NCBI GenBank assembly: GCA_016235265.1
Contig: JACRLI010000009.1
Coordinates: forward strand, 1-64,000
Direction of reading: 5' to 3'
Length of the DNA: 64,000 nt
From: Candidatus Eisenbacteria bacterium
Lineage (GTDB): Bacteria; Eisenbacteria; RBG-16-71-46; JACRLI01
Shown here: positions 42,670 to 50,730 of the stretch, piece by piece
Numbering within the stretch: position 1 is the stretch's first letter
How the letters are laid out: every line of letters begins with the position of its first letter
Notes under the pieces: model-generated
Told to the model about the DNA's origin: nothing
The model's database searches: none
Seen by the model: the letters and a program-made list of their open reading frames with translations, nothing else
Made by a program: the position numbers and the translations under genes

Positions 42670-42787
42670 CAGGCGCGAAGTCGTTCGTTGACAGCGGGGA
42701 GGGCGTGTCCCTACCTTCTTCCCGCACGCTTCACGACGATGGGCCCTCCAAGGCCGCGGAAGTAACCCTGTCGAACGGAGAAAGCGA

Positions 42788-43519
42788 GTGAGAGTCCCGG
42801 AGCAGGTGTCCCGGATCGCCGTGGTCGTTGCGGTCGTCCTCGTGGGGGCGGTCGCCCTGCGGTTCTTCATCATCCCGCAGAGCTACTTCTCGACCGCCCT
42901 GCATCGCAGTTCCACGGTCAAGCGCGAGGCCGCCAGGGCCGTCCACTACGCCGGCGCACAGGCCTGTCGCGAGTGCCACCAGGAGCAGTTCGACGCCAAG
43001 GCGGTGGGCAACCACAAGAACCTGGGTTGCGAGACCTGCCACGGCCCCTCCGCCGCGCACGCGGAGGACCCCAGCTCGGTGAAGCCGGAGGCCCCGCGCG
43101 ACCGCAAGTTCTGCCCGGTGTGCCACGCGTACGATCCATCGCGACCCACGGGCTTCCCGCAGATCAACCCGACCTCGCACAACCCGCTCAAGCCGTGCGT
43201 GAGCTGCCACAACCCGCACGCCCCGGTGCCGCCGCAGACGCCCGAGCAGTGCTCCGCCTGCCACGGGCAGATCGCCCGCACCAAGGCGCAGTCCAGCCAC
43301 GCGCTCCTCGAGTGCACGGTGTGCCACACGGTGAGCGAGGAGCACAAGAAGAACCCGCGCAGCGCGTTGCCCAGCATCCCGCAGGCGAGGGACTTCTGCG
43401 GTCGGTGCCACGGGCAGGCCGCCGGCGAATCCAGCGCACCCAAGATCGACATGGCCACGCACGGCGGCAGCTACCTGTGCTGGCAGTGCCACTACCCGCA
43501 CCTCCCGGAGGCTCACTAA
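42788..43519 (+). CDS. Membrane-anchored octahaem cytochrome c
   Basis: The product has 243 residues. A single N-terminal anchor helix (ISRIAVVVAVVLVGAVALRFF-like) precedes eight CxxCH motifs: CRECH, CETCH, CPVCH, CVSCH, CSACH, CTVCH, CGRCH, CWQCH. The GTG start at 42788 has GGAG 7-8 bases upstream. The stop overlaps the next ATG (TAATG). With the iron-sulfur and NrfD/PsrC-type genes it forms a three-gene set like the Cbc complexes of Geobacter (multihaem c, FeS, membrane quinone protein). Confidence 0.9.
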   Translation: MRVPEQVSRIAVVVAVVLVGAVALRFFIIPQSYFSTALHRSSTVKREAARAVHYAGAQACRECHQEQFDAKAVGNHKNLGCETCHGPSAAHAEDPSSVKPEAPRDRKFCPVCHAYDPSRPTGFPQINPTSHNPLKPCVSCHNPHAPVPPQTPEQCSACHGQIARTKAQSSHALLECTVCHTVSEEHKKNPRSALPSIPQARDFCGRCHGQAAGESSAPKIDMATHGGSYLCWQCHYPHLPEAH

Positions 43520-44301
43520 TGGACCGTCGACGCTTTCTGAAGGGGGCGGTGCTGTTCCTGCCCGCCTGCGGCCTGCTGTCGACCGCCGCCCAGCAGGCGC
43601 TGGCCGCGGCGCAGGCAAAGAACGCGGCCGCGGGCGAAGCCGACACCGGGCTGGGGGACTACAAGCCCGGCGACCACTGGTACGGCATGGGCGTCGAGAT
43701 TGACAAGTGCATCGGCTGCAACCGGTGCGTGGAGGCCTGCAAGGCCGAGAACGATGTCCCCAGGGACATGTTCCACTTCCGCACCTGGGTGGAGCGCTAC
43801 AAGATCCGCCACGACGGCGAGGCCTCGGTGGAGTGCATCAGCACCCAGCAGGGGAAGGAGGCCACGCCGGAGGCCGACCAGGACGTGGTGCGCACCTTCT
43901 TCGTGCCCAAGCTCTGCAACCAGTGCGCCCACCCGCCCTGCACGCAGGTGTGCCCGGTGGGGGCCACGTTTCCGACCGAGGACGGCGTGGTGCTGGTGGA
44001 CAAGGAGCGCTGCATCGGCTGCCGCTACTGCATCCAGGCCTGCCCGTACGGGGCGCGCTACCTGAACCCCCTGACCCGCACCGCCGACAAGTGCACCTTC
44101 TGCTACCACCGGCTGGTGAAGGGCCTGGTCCCGGCGTGCGTGGAGGTGTGCCCCACGCAGGCGCGCGTGTTCGGGGACCTGAAGAGCAAGGCCAGCCGGC
44201 TGGTGCGGTTCGAGCGCATGAACCACATCTCGGTGCTGAAGCCGGCGCTGAACACGGTGCCGAAGGTCTACTACGCCCAGCTTGACGGAGAGGTCCGATG
44301 A
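43519..44301 (+). CDS. Tat-exported 4x[4Fe-4S] ferredoxin-like subunit (DmsB/PsrB/NrfC type)
   Basis: The product has 260 residues. The N-terminus MDRRRFLKGAVLFLPACG is a twin-arginine signal. Four cysteine groups follow: CIGCNRCVEACK, CNQCAHPPCTQVCP, CIGCRYCIQACP and CTFCYHR...CVEVCP, predicting four [4Fe-4S] clusters, as in PsrB, NrfC and HybA. It lies between the octahaem and NrfD/PsrC-type genes, overlapping both, and should pass electrons between quinone site and haems on the outer side of the inner membrane. Confidence 0.93.
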   Translation: MDRRRFLKGAVLFLPACGLLSTAAQQALAAAQAKNAAAGEADTGLGDYKPGDHWYGMGVEIDKCIGCNRCVEACKAENDVPRDMFHFRTWVERYKIRHDGEASVECISTQQGKEATPEADQDVVRTFFVPKLCNQCAHPPCTQVCPVGATFPTEDGVVLVDKERCIGCRYCIQACPYGARYLNPLTRTADKCTFCYHRLVKGLVPACVEVCPTQARVFGDLKSKASRLVRFERMNHISVLKPALNTVPKVYYAQLDGEVR

Positions 44302-45506
44302 ACCCGTATTCCATGGAGATGTTCCGCGAGATCATGGGGCGGGTGTCGGGTTACATCTACCCCAACGAGATCGAGATCAACTGGTCCATTCTGATCGTGG
44401 TGTACCCGTACCTCACCGGGCTGGTGGCCGGGGCGTTCATCCTGGCGTCGCTGGTGAAGGTGTTCAACGTGAAGGAGCTGCAGCCGACCTACCGGCTGAG
44501 CCTGCTCACCGCGCTGTCCTTCCTGCTCATCGCGCCCTTCCCGCTGCTGCTGCACCTGGCGTGGCCCATGAGGTCCTTCGAGATCTTCCTAACCCCCAAT
44601 CTCACCTCGGCCATGGCCATGTTCGGGTTCGTGTACGCCTGGTACCTGATGGGCGTGCTGCTCCTGGAGGTGTGGTTCGAGTTCCGCCGCGACCTGGTGG
44701 TGCTCGCGCGCGAAACGAAGGGGGTGCTGCGGTTCGTGTACCGTCTGTTGTCGCTGTTCTCCAGCGACATCAGCGAGGCCGCGCTGGCGTTCGATCGCAA
44801 GGCCATCCGGTTCATCACCATCATCGGCATCCCCTCCGCGTTTCTTCTCCACGGATACGTGGGCTTCATCTTCGGGTCCATCAAGGCCAACCCGTGGTGG
44901 AGCTCGGTGCTGATGCCGATCGTGTTCCTGATGTCGGCCATCGTCTCGGGGATCGCGATGGTGGTGCTGTTGTACATGATCATCACCGCGACGCGCAACG
45001 AGACCATCGACATGAAATGCCTGGACAAGATCGTCACCTTCCTGTTCTACGCGGTGATCGTGGACTTCTCGCTGGAGTTCCTCGACTTCATCCACCGCCT
45101 GTACGAGAGCGAGGAGTCGATCCAGATCCTGGGCCAGCTGATTGCGCTGCGGCTGTTCCAGAACCTGGTCATCCTGCAGGTGCTGATGGGCATGCTGGTG
45201 CCCCTGGCCATCCTGGTGGTGGTGGAGTTGCGCCGGTTCAACGACGACATGCGCAAGCTGCTGTACTTCATCTCCGTGATCCTGATCCAGCTGGGCATCT
45301 TCAGCACCCGCTGGAACGTGGTGATCGGCGGGCAACTCTTCTCGAAGAGCCTGCGCGGGCTGATGACGTACAAGATGGAGATCACGGGGCTGGAGGGCCT
45401 GCTCACGGCGCTGGTGCTGCTGATCCTGCCCTTCGTCATCCTCACGGTGCTGGTGCGCATCCTGCCGATCCGGCGCCTCGACCAGCAGGCTCTGCCCCCG
45501 GGCTAG
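44298..45506 (+). CDS. NrfD/PsrC-family quinone-interacting membrane protein
   Basis: The product has 402 residues and eight to ten membrane helices, as in NrfD/PsrC. It has WSILIVVYPYLTGLVAGAFILASLV near the start and LLLHLAWPMRSFEIFLTPNLTSAMAMFGFVYAWYLMGV, with conserved polar residues at the membrane surface. There are no b-haem His pairs. The gene overlaps the iron-sulfur gene by 4 bases (ATGA). PsrC-type proteins oxidise or reduce menaquinone and couple to the FeS partner. Confidence 0.9.
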   Translation: MNPYSMEMFREIMGRVSGYIYPNEIEINWSILIVVYPYLTGLVAGAFILASLVKVFNVKELQPTYRLSLLTALSFLLIAPFPLLLHLAWPMRSFEIFLTPNLTSAMAMFGFVYAWYLMGVLLLEVWFEFRRDLVVLARETKGVLRFVYRLLSLFSSDISEAALAFDRKAIRFITIIGIPSAFLLHGYVGFIFGSIKANPWWSSVLMPIVFLMSAIVSGIAMVVLLYMIITATRNETIDMKCLDKIVTFLFYAVIVDFSLEFLDFIHRLYESEESIQILGQLIALRLFQNLVILQVLMGMLVPLAILVVVELRRFNDDMRKLLYFISVILIQLGIFSTRWNVVIGGQLFSKSLRGLMTYKMEITGLEGLLTALVLLILPFVILTVLVRILPIRRLDQQALPPG

Positions 45507-45536
45507 GGGAGACGCGGGCAGACAGGGAGGCAGTGG

Positions 45537-48407
45537 ATGTCGGGAAGGGCCGCGAGGGAGGCCGAGAGGATCCACGGGGCGGGACGGGGCAGGTCCCGGA
45601 GGGTGGGGCGCGTGCTGGCGGCGTTCCTGGCGCTGGCCGCGCTCGGCCTGGCCGCCGCGGCGGCCGCGCCCCCGCCGGCGAAGTTCGCGGGGGCGGAGGC
45701 CTGCCTGGAGTGTCACGAGGTCGGGGCGCCCGGCCCGCGCAAGGACGGCAACGCGCCCCGGGTGGACCCGGCCCTGCACGGCTCGGCGCACGCCGCCGTG
45801 GGCTGCGTGGACTGCCACGCGGACCTGAAGGGGGCGGAGTTCCCCCACCCCGAGAAGCTCAAGCCGGTGGCCTGCGGCTCGTGCCACGCGGACGCGCGCA
45901 CCCAGGACGAGCGCAGCCTCCACGGCCAGGCCAGCCGGCGCGGGGACGCCCTGGCGCCCACCTGCAAGAGCTGCCACGGTACCCACGGGGTGAAGCGCAA
46001 GGGCGATCCCGGATCGCCGGTGGGGGTGATGAACGTGCCCCTGCTGTGCGGCCGCTGCCACCACGAGGGCTCCCCGGTCCAGCTCACCCACGCCATCCCG
46101 CAGGACAGCATCCTCGAGAACTACTCCGAGTCCATCCACGGCCAGGGCCTGTTCCGCAAGGGACTGATCGTCACCGCGGTGTGCACCAGCTGCCACACCT
46201 CGCACGACGTGCTGCCGCACACCGACCCGCGCTCCTCGATCTCCAAGGGACGCATCGCCGGCACCTGCGAGAAGTGCCACGCCCAGATCGAGCGGGTGCA
46301 CCGGAAGGTGATCCGCGGCGAGCTGTGGGAGAAGCAGCCGCACATGGTGCCGGCGTGCGTGGACTGCCACCCGCCGCACAAGATCCGCAAGGTGTTCTAC
46401 ACCCAGGGCATGTCCGACCGCGATTGCATGAGCTGCCATTCCCGGGCGGATCTCCAGTCCAGGACCGGCATCCCGGCCCACCAGTTGCAGGTCAGCGCCG
46501 ACTCCCTGGGCACCTCACGCCACGCCAAGGTGGCCTGCGTGCAGTGCCACACCGGCGGCTCCCCCTCGCTGGTGCGGCCGTGCAGCACCATGCAGGGCAG
46601 GGTGGATTGCTCGGTGTGCCACGCCCAGGTGGTGGAGGAGTACCGGGGCAGCAAGCACGGCGAGCTGGCCGCGAGGCAGAGCCCCGACGCGCCGGTGTGC
46701 AAGGACTGTCACGGCACGCACGGCATCAAGGGGCGGCTGCAGTCGGAATCGCCGACCTACCCGCGCAACATTCCCGCGCTGTGCGGGCGGTGCCACCGGG
46801 TGGGGCAGAAAGCTTCACTTCGCTACAAGGGCACCGAGCGAAGCATCGTGGAGCACTACACCGAGTCCATCCACGGCAAGGGTCTGCTGGAGAGCGGGCT
46901 GACGGTGACCGCGACGTGTGCCAACTGCCACACCGCGCACGGAGAGAGGCCGGTGACGGATCCCCGGTCCACGGTGAACCCCGCCAACGTGGCCACCACG
47001 TGCTCCCAGTGCCACCGCGGGATCTACGACCTGTTCGTGAACAGCGTGCACTCGCCGTCCGTGACGAAGACGAAGCTGAAGCTCCCGACCTGCCAGGACT
47101 GCCACACGGCGCACGGCATCCAGCGCTCCGACCGGGAGAACTTCCAACTCACGATCATGACCCAGTGCGGCAACTGCCACAAGGAAATCGCCAGGCGCTA
47201 CTTCGACACCTACCACGGCAAGGTCACCAAGCTGGGCTACACCAAGACCGCCAAGTGCTACGACTGTCACGGGGCGCACGACATCCTGCCGGTGTGGAAC
47301 CCGAAGTCGCACCTGCACCGCAACAACATCGTGAAGACCTGCGCCCAGTGCCACCCCGGCTCCAACCGGCGATTCGCGGGCTACCTGACGCACGCCACGC
47401 ACCACGATCCCAACAAGTACCCGTTCCTGTTCTACACCTTCTGGGGCATGACCAGCCTGCTGCTGGGCACATTCACGGTGGCCGGGCTGCACACGCTGGC
47501 GTGGCTGCCGCGCTCGCTGCAGTACCGCCGGCAGATCGCGGCGGCTCTGAAGCAGGCCGAGGAGGCCCACGGCGGCGCGCCGGAGCAGTACGTGCGGCGG
47601 TTCACGCCGTTCTACAACAAGCTGCACCTCATGGTGATCGTGAGCTTCTTCAGCCTGGCGCTGACCGGCATGACGCTGAAGTTCTCCTACACCGGCTGGG
47701 CCCACGTACTGGCGCGGCTGTTCGGCGGGTTCGAGTCGGCCGGGATGATCCACCGCCTGGGCGCCATCGTCACTTTCGCCTACTTCGCCCTGCACCTGTG
47801 GGACCTGCTGACGCGCAAGCGCAAGGAAGCCGGCGGCCTGAAGAACCTGCTCCTGGGGATCAACAGCATGATCCCGAACCTGACCGACTGGAAGGAAGTG
47901 GTCGGCTCGGTGATGTGGTTCCTGGGGAAGGGCCCGCGGCCCCAGTACGGTCGCTGGACCTACTGGGAGAAGGTGGACTACTTCGCCGTGTTCTGGGGCG
48001 TGACCGTGATCGGCCTCACCGGGCTGCTGCTGTGGTTCCCGGAGTTCTTCACTCTGTTCGTCCCGGGCTGGCTGCTGAACGTGGCCACCATCATCCACAG
48101 CGACGAGGCGTTGCTGGCAGTGGGCTTCATCTTCACCATCCACTTCTTCAACACCCACTTCCGGCCCGAGAAATTCCCGATGGACCCGGTCATCTTCACC
48201 GGCCGGATCCCGCTCGAGGAGTTCAAGATTGACCGGCCGCGCGAGTACGAGCACCTGGTGAAGACCGGCAAGCTCGAGGAGCACCTCGTCGAGGCGCCGT
48301 CGCCGCGCATGATGCACCTGTGGCGGGTCTTCGGGTTCACGGCGCTGGGCGTGGGCATCTCGCTGATCCTGCTGATCCTGTACGCGGCGCTGTTCAAGTA
48401 CAAATGA
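45537..48407 (+). CDS. 19-haem cytochrome c fused to membrane cytochrome b (CbcL-like)
   Basis: The product has 956 residues. After an N-terminal anchor (VLAAFLALAALGLAAAAAA), 19 CxxCH motifs (CLECH to CAQCH) occupy residues 55-610. A cytochrome b561-type membrane domain follows, with histidines in NKLHLMVIVSF, GMIHRLGAIVTFAYFALHLWD, IIHSDEALLAVGFIFTIHFFNTH, then a C-terminal single helix. Two haem-bearing stretches match closely: SESIHGQGLFRKGLIVTA and TESIHGKGLLESGLTVTA, pointing to internal duplication. The ATG has GGGAGG about 7 bases upstream. It is 30 bases after the NrfD/PsrC-type gene, so quinone modules are expressed together. Compare the 13-haem relative at 35621-37663. Confidence 0.9.
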   Translation: MSGRAAREAERIHGAGRGRSRRVGRVLAAFLALAALGLAAAAAAPPPAKFAGAEACLECHEVGAPGPRKDGNAPRVDPALHGSAHAAVGCVDCHADLKGAEFPHPEKLKPVACGSCHADARTQDERSLHGQASRRGDALAPTCKSCHGTHGVKRKGDPGSPVGVMNVPLLCGRCHHEGSPVQLTHAIPQDSILENYSESIHGQGLFRKGLIVTAVCTSCHTSHDVLPHTDPRSSISKGRIAGTCEKCHAQIERVHRKVIRGELWEKQPHMVPACVDCHPPHKIRKVFYTQGMSDRDCMSCHSRADLQSRTGIPAHQLQVSADSLGTSRHAKVACVQCHTGGSPSLVRPCSTMQGRVDCSVCHAQVVEEYRGSKHGELAARQSPDAPVCKDCHGTHGIKGRLQSESPTYPRNIPALCGRCHRVGQKASLRYKGTERSIVEHYTESIHGKGLLESGLTVTATCANCHTAHGERPVTDPRSTVNPANVATTCSQCHRGIYDLFVNSVHSPSVTKTKLKLPTCQDCHTAHGIQRSDRENFQLTIMTQCGNCHKEIARRYFDTYHGKVTKLGYTKTAKCYDCHGAHDILPVWNPKSHLHRNNIVKTCAQCHPGSNRRFAGYLTHATHHDPNKYPFLFYTFWGMTSLLLGTFTVAGLHTLAWLPRSLQYRRQIAAALKQAEEAHGGAPEQYVRRFTPFYNKLHLMVIVSFFSLALTGMTLKFSYTGWAHVLARLFGGFESAGMIHRLGAIVTFAYFALHLWDLLTRKRKEAGGLKNLLLGINSMIPNLTDWKEVVGSVMWFLGKGPRPQYGRWTYWEKVDYFAVFWGVTVIGLTGLLLWFPEFFTLFVPGWLLNVATIIHSDEALLAVGFIFTIHFFNTHFRPEKFPMDPVIFTGRIPLEEFKIDRPREYEHLVKTGKLEEHLVEAPSPRMMHLWRVFGFTALGVGISLILLILYAALFKYK

Positions 48408-48427
48408 GCGGACGTGCCTGAAAATGC

Positions 48428-48458
48428 GGAACCCCCGGTCCCATGGGCCGGGGGTTCC
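48428..48458. repeat. Left copy of 31-base hairpin direct repeat flanking the IS
   Basis: GGAACCCCCGG and its complement surround a 9-base loop. The same 31 bases, in the same orientation, recur at 50209-50239. Here it follows the 19-haem gene and acts as its terminator; the outer arm CCTGAAAATGC (48417-48427) pairs with GCGTTTCAGG (50240-50249) on the far side of the element. Confidence 0.85.
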
Positions 48459-48508
48459 CTCGCGTTTGGCCCTAACTAGATAGAAGCTTGGTCCGGAGAG
48501 GATTTCCG

Positions 48509-48548
48509 TTGACGCTGGTTGGGTTTTGGTGTCTAGTGATATCACTAG
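48509..48548 (+). promoter_or_regulatory. IS promoter with palindromic operator
   Basis: TTGACG (48509-48514), 17 bases, TCTAGT (48532-48537) makes a sigma-70-type promoter. A perfect 16-base palindrome CTAGTGATATCACTAG (48533-48548) overlaps the -10 element, so a dimeric protein bound there would block transcription. The AbrB-like product of the first gene is the obvious candidate. Confidence 0.65.
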
Positions 48549-48566
48549 TCTACCAAGGAGGATCCC

Positions 48567-48770
48567 ATGGGCTACCCAACCAAAGTCCAGCTCATCAAGC
48601 GCAAGGAGAGCGAGCAGTGGTACGTCAACTTTCCCTCCGCCGTGGCTCAGGCCATGGAGTTCGAGCGGGGTGAAGTTGTCGAGTGGATCATCGAGGACAA
48701 GTCGCAACTGGTGGTGCGTCGGCAGAGGGTCCCGCCCTCGGCGCTCAAAAAAAAACCGCGCCGGGCATGA
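48567..48770 (+). CDS. AbrB/SpoVT-like small DNA-binding protein of the IS
   Basis: The product has 67 residues. Its sequence (TKVQLIKRKESEQWYVNFPSAVAQAMEFERGEVVEWIIEDKSQLVVRR) follows the swapped-hairpin AbrB/MazE pattern of dimeric DNA-binding proteins and antitoxins. An ideal AAGGAGG site lies upstream, as does a palindromic operator. The stop overlaps the transposase ATG (ATGA). Codons 61-63 are a run of nine A residues (48747-48755) where a -1 slip would join it to the transposase. Likely roles are repression of the element and, when fused, DNA targeting; both are inferred. Confidence 0.7.
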   Translation: MGYPTKVQLIKRKESEQWYVNFPSAVAQAMEFERGEVVEWIIEDKSQLVVRRQRVPPSALKKKPRRA

Positions 48771-50197
48771 TCGAGGCGTTCGACGCTCTCTGGGAGCAGG
48801 CCCGACCCGCCTTCCGCCAGGAGCGCACCTGGCAGCGGGCCCGCACACTGGCCCTGAGTGCGCTGGTGGGATTGGGACGCCGCACCATCACCGGACTTCT
48901 CACCACCTGCGCACAACAGGGCCGGGACTGGTCGGCAAGCTACCGCCTCTTCGAGCAGGAACGCTTCGATGCCGACGCGCTGTTCACTCCGGCCCGGCGC
49001 GCCGTGGGAGCGCGCCTGGCTGAAGGGCTTCCCTTGGTCGTTTCGATGGACGACACCCTGGTGCGCAAACGTGGGCGGCGCGTTCATGGCACAGGCTGGA
49101 AGAGGGATCCCCTGGGCCTGGCGTTCCGACCCAACTTCGTCTGGGGGCAACGGTTCCTGCAGATCTCCGCCGCCTTGCCCGAGAGCACGGCGCTGTGTCG
49201 GGCCCGGGGAGTGCCGATCGATCTGGTCCACAGCCCCTCGCCGCGCAAGCCCCGCAAGAGATCTTCCGAGTCGGACTGGGACGCGTACCACCAGCTGCAG
49301 CAGTCGATGAAGCTGAGCTCGGTCAGCGTGGCCCGCCTGCGCCACCTGCGCGCAGCCATGGACGCTGATCCCGAGCATGCCGGGCGTTCCCTGATCGCGG
49401 CCGTGGACGGTTCCTTCACCAACCGCGAGGTCTTCCGGAGCCTGCCCGAGCGGACCACCCTGATCGGACGCATCCGCAAGGATGCCCGGCTGTTCCTTCC
49501 CCCATCCCAACCCTGCACGCCTCGTCGCGGCCGCCGCAGCTACTACGGTGCCGCACTGCCCACACCCGAAGAGATCCGCCTGGACGAGAGCACCCAATGG
49601 ATCCCGGTCCAGGCGTGGGCTGCCGGCCAGCTCCACCTGTTCTCGGTCAAGACCTTGCCTGCTGTGCGGTGGGCGGGCACGGGCGGGAAAGACGCACGTC
49701 TGGTCATCATCCGTCCCCTGGCCTACCGGCCACGCAAGGGAGCCCACCTGCTCTACCGTAGTCCCGCCTACCTCCTGTGCACCGACCCGCACCTCTCACT
49801 CGAACAGTTGCTGCAAGCCTACCTGTGGCGCTGGGAGATCGAAGTGAACTTCCGGGACGAAAAGACACTCCTGGGAGTGGGGGAAGCGCAGGTCCGCACC
49901 AGAGCCTCGGTGGAGAACGTGCCGTCCCTGCTCGTGGCGGCCTACGCCTTCATGCTGCTGGCAGGAACGCGCGAGAAGTCACTCGATCTGCCCACGATCC
50001 CCCTGCCCAAATGGCGCAGAGTCATGCCCGGGGACCGCACCACCACCAACCGCCTCATCGGCTACCTGAGGGCCCAACTCTGGGGAAAGGGCATGGGAGC
50101 GAATATGAGCCACTTCGTGAACACGCACCAGGCAGACACGAAGCCCACCTTATTCGCCGACTCCCTGCCACAGGCAGTCTGCTACGCCTTCAGATAG
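48767..50197 (+). CDS. DDE transposase (IS4/IS701-like)
   Basis: The product has 476 residues. Expected catalytic acids: Asp in PLVVSMDDTLVRKRG, Asp in LIAAVDGSFTNREVF, and Glu in YLWRWEIEVNFRDEKTLLG, whose spacing recalls the Y...R...E...K signature of IS4-type enzymes. The N-terminal region has a helical domain typical of DDE_5 proteins. The ATG overlaps the upstream stop, and the frame stays open upstream through the A9 run, allowing a longer fusion product of about 543 residues by -1 frameshift. No damage is visible, so the enzyme is probably active. Confidence 0.88.
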   Translation: MIEAFDALWEQARPAFRQERTWQRARTLALSALVGLGRRTITGLLTTCAQQGRDWSASYRLFEQERFDADALFTPARRAVGARLAEGLPLVVSMDDTLVRKRGRRVHGTGWKRDPLGLAFRPNFVWGQRFLQISAALPESTALCRARGVPIDLVHSPSPRKPRKRSSESDWDAYHQLQQSMKLSSVSVARLRHLRAAMDADPEHAGRSLIAAVDGSFTNREVFRSLPERTTLIGRIRKDARLFLPPSQPCTPRRGRRSYYGAALPTPEEIRLDESTQWIPVQAWAAGQLHLFSVKTLPAVRWAGTGGKDARLVIIRPLAYRPRKGAHLLYRSPAYLLCTDPHLSLEQLLQAYLWRWEIEVNFRDEKTLLGVGEAQVRTRASVENVPSLLVAAYAFMLLAGTREKSLDLPTIPLPKWRRVMPGDRTTTNRLIGYLRAQLWGKGMGANMSHFVNTHQADTKPTLFADSLPQAVCYAFR

Positions 50198-50208
50198 CCA
50201 AACGCGAG

Positions 50209-50239
50209 GGAACCCCCGGTCCCATGGGCCGGGGGTTCC
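50209..50239. repeat. Right copy of 31-base hairpin direct repeat flanking the IS
   Basis: Identical to 48428-48458 and in the same orientation, just outside the right inverted repeat. On the reverse strand it follows the SemiSWEET gene and can terminate it. Confidence 0.85.
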
Positions 50240-50276
50240 GCGTTTCAGGGGCTCGGCGGGGGAGCGCCGGGCCGGA

Positions 50277-50531
50277 TCAGCCACTTCGCAGCTTGAGCAC
50301 CAGCAGCGTGAGGCTGAACAGAAACGTAACGGTGTTCGCCGCGATCAGGGGGAGGTCCCGGATCAGCACCCCGTAGACGAGCCACAGGAACACGCCGGTG
50401 GTCATCACCACGAACATGCCCAGCGAGATGTCGCCGGTGGAGCGGGTGCGCAGCGTGCGCACGACCTGGGGAACATAGGCCAGGGTGGTGCACGCGGCGG
50501 CCACCAGGCCGAGCAGGGATACGAGCTTCAT
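50277..50531 (-). CDS. SemiSWEET sugar transporter
   Basis: The product has 84 residues with three membrane helices. The first contains YVPQVVRTLRTRSTGDIS, the PQ-loop motif of SemiSWEETs, followed by SLGMFVVMTTGVFLWLVYG and a third helix. These half-transporters form dimers that move sugars down gradients. The ATG at 50531 begins the first helix. There is no visible partner nearby; the gene ends next to the right hairpin repeat. Confidence 0.88.
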   Translation of the reverse strand: MKLVSLLGLVAAACTTLAYVPQVVRTLRTRSTGDISLGMFVVMTTGVFLWLVYGVLIRDLPLIAANTVTFLFSLTLLVLKLRSG

Positions 50532-50730
50532 GCGGTGATGTGCCGGGGCGCGGCCCCGTCCTCCTTGCCCGGCAGGGTAACACAGCGTGCGGCAGGCGGC
50601 GCGCGGGGATTCGGGGCGGGGATTCGAGGCGGGTTCGCGGAATCCGAGACGAAGTCCGGTGGAACTTCCAGCGCCACGTCCCGGGCGGCTTCCGGGGTGG
50701 ATTCCCGGACGGGCGCCGCAGGGTCGTTTC

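Larger units (their letters stand above)
48459..50208 (+). mobile_element. Insertion sequence (DDE transposase, IS4/IS701-like) with AbrB-type ORF
   Basis: This 1750-base element has 12-base perfect terminal inverted repeats (CTCGCGTTTGGC at 48459-48470, complement at 50197-50208). It carries a small AbrB-like gene and a full-length transposase gene, the latter ending on the right repeat. It sits between identical 31-base hairpin copies, the duplicated target. Intact frames, promoter and ribosome site suggest recent arrival. The exact family is uncertain; the long duplication does not match the short ones usual for IS4 or IS701. Confidence 0.85.

Noticed and set aside
48428..50239. The hairpins as long terminal inverted repeats of the IS.
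   Set aside because: The two copies are identical as direct repeats but differ by a one-base shift in the loop when compared as inverted repeats, and their outer arms pair with each other across the element, so duplicated target fits better.
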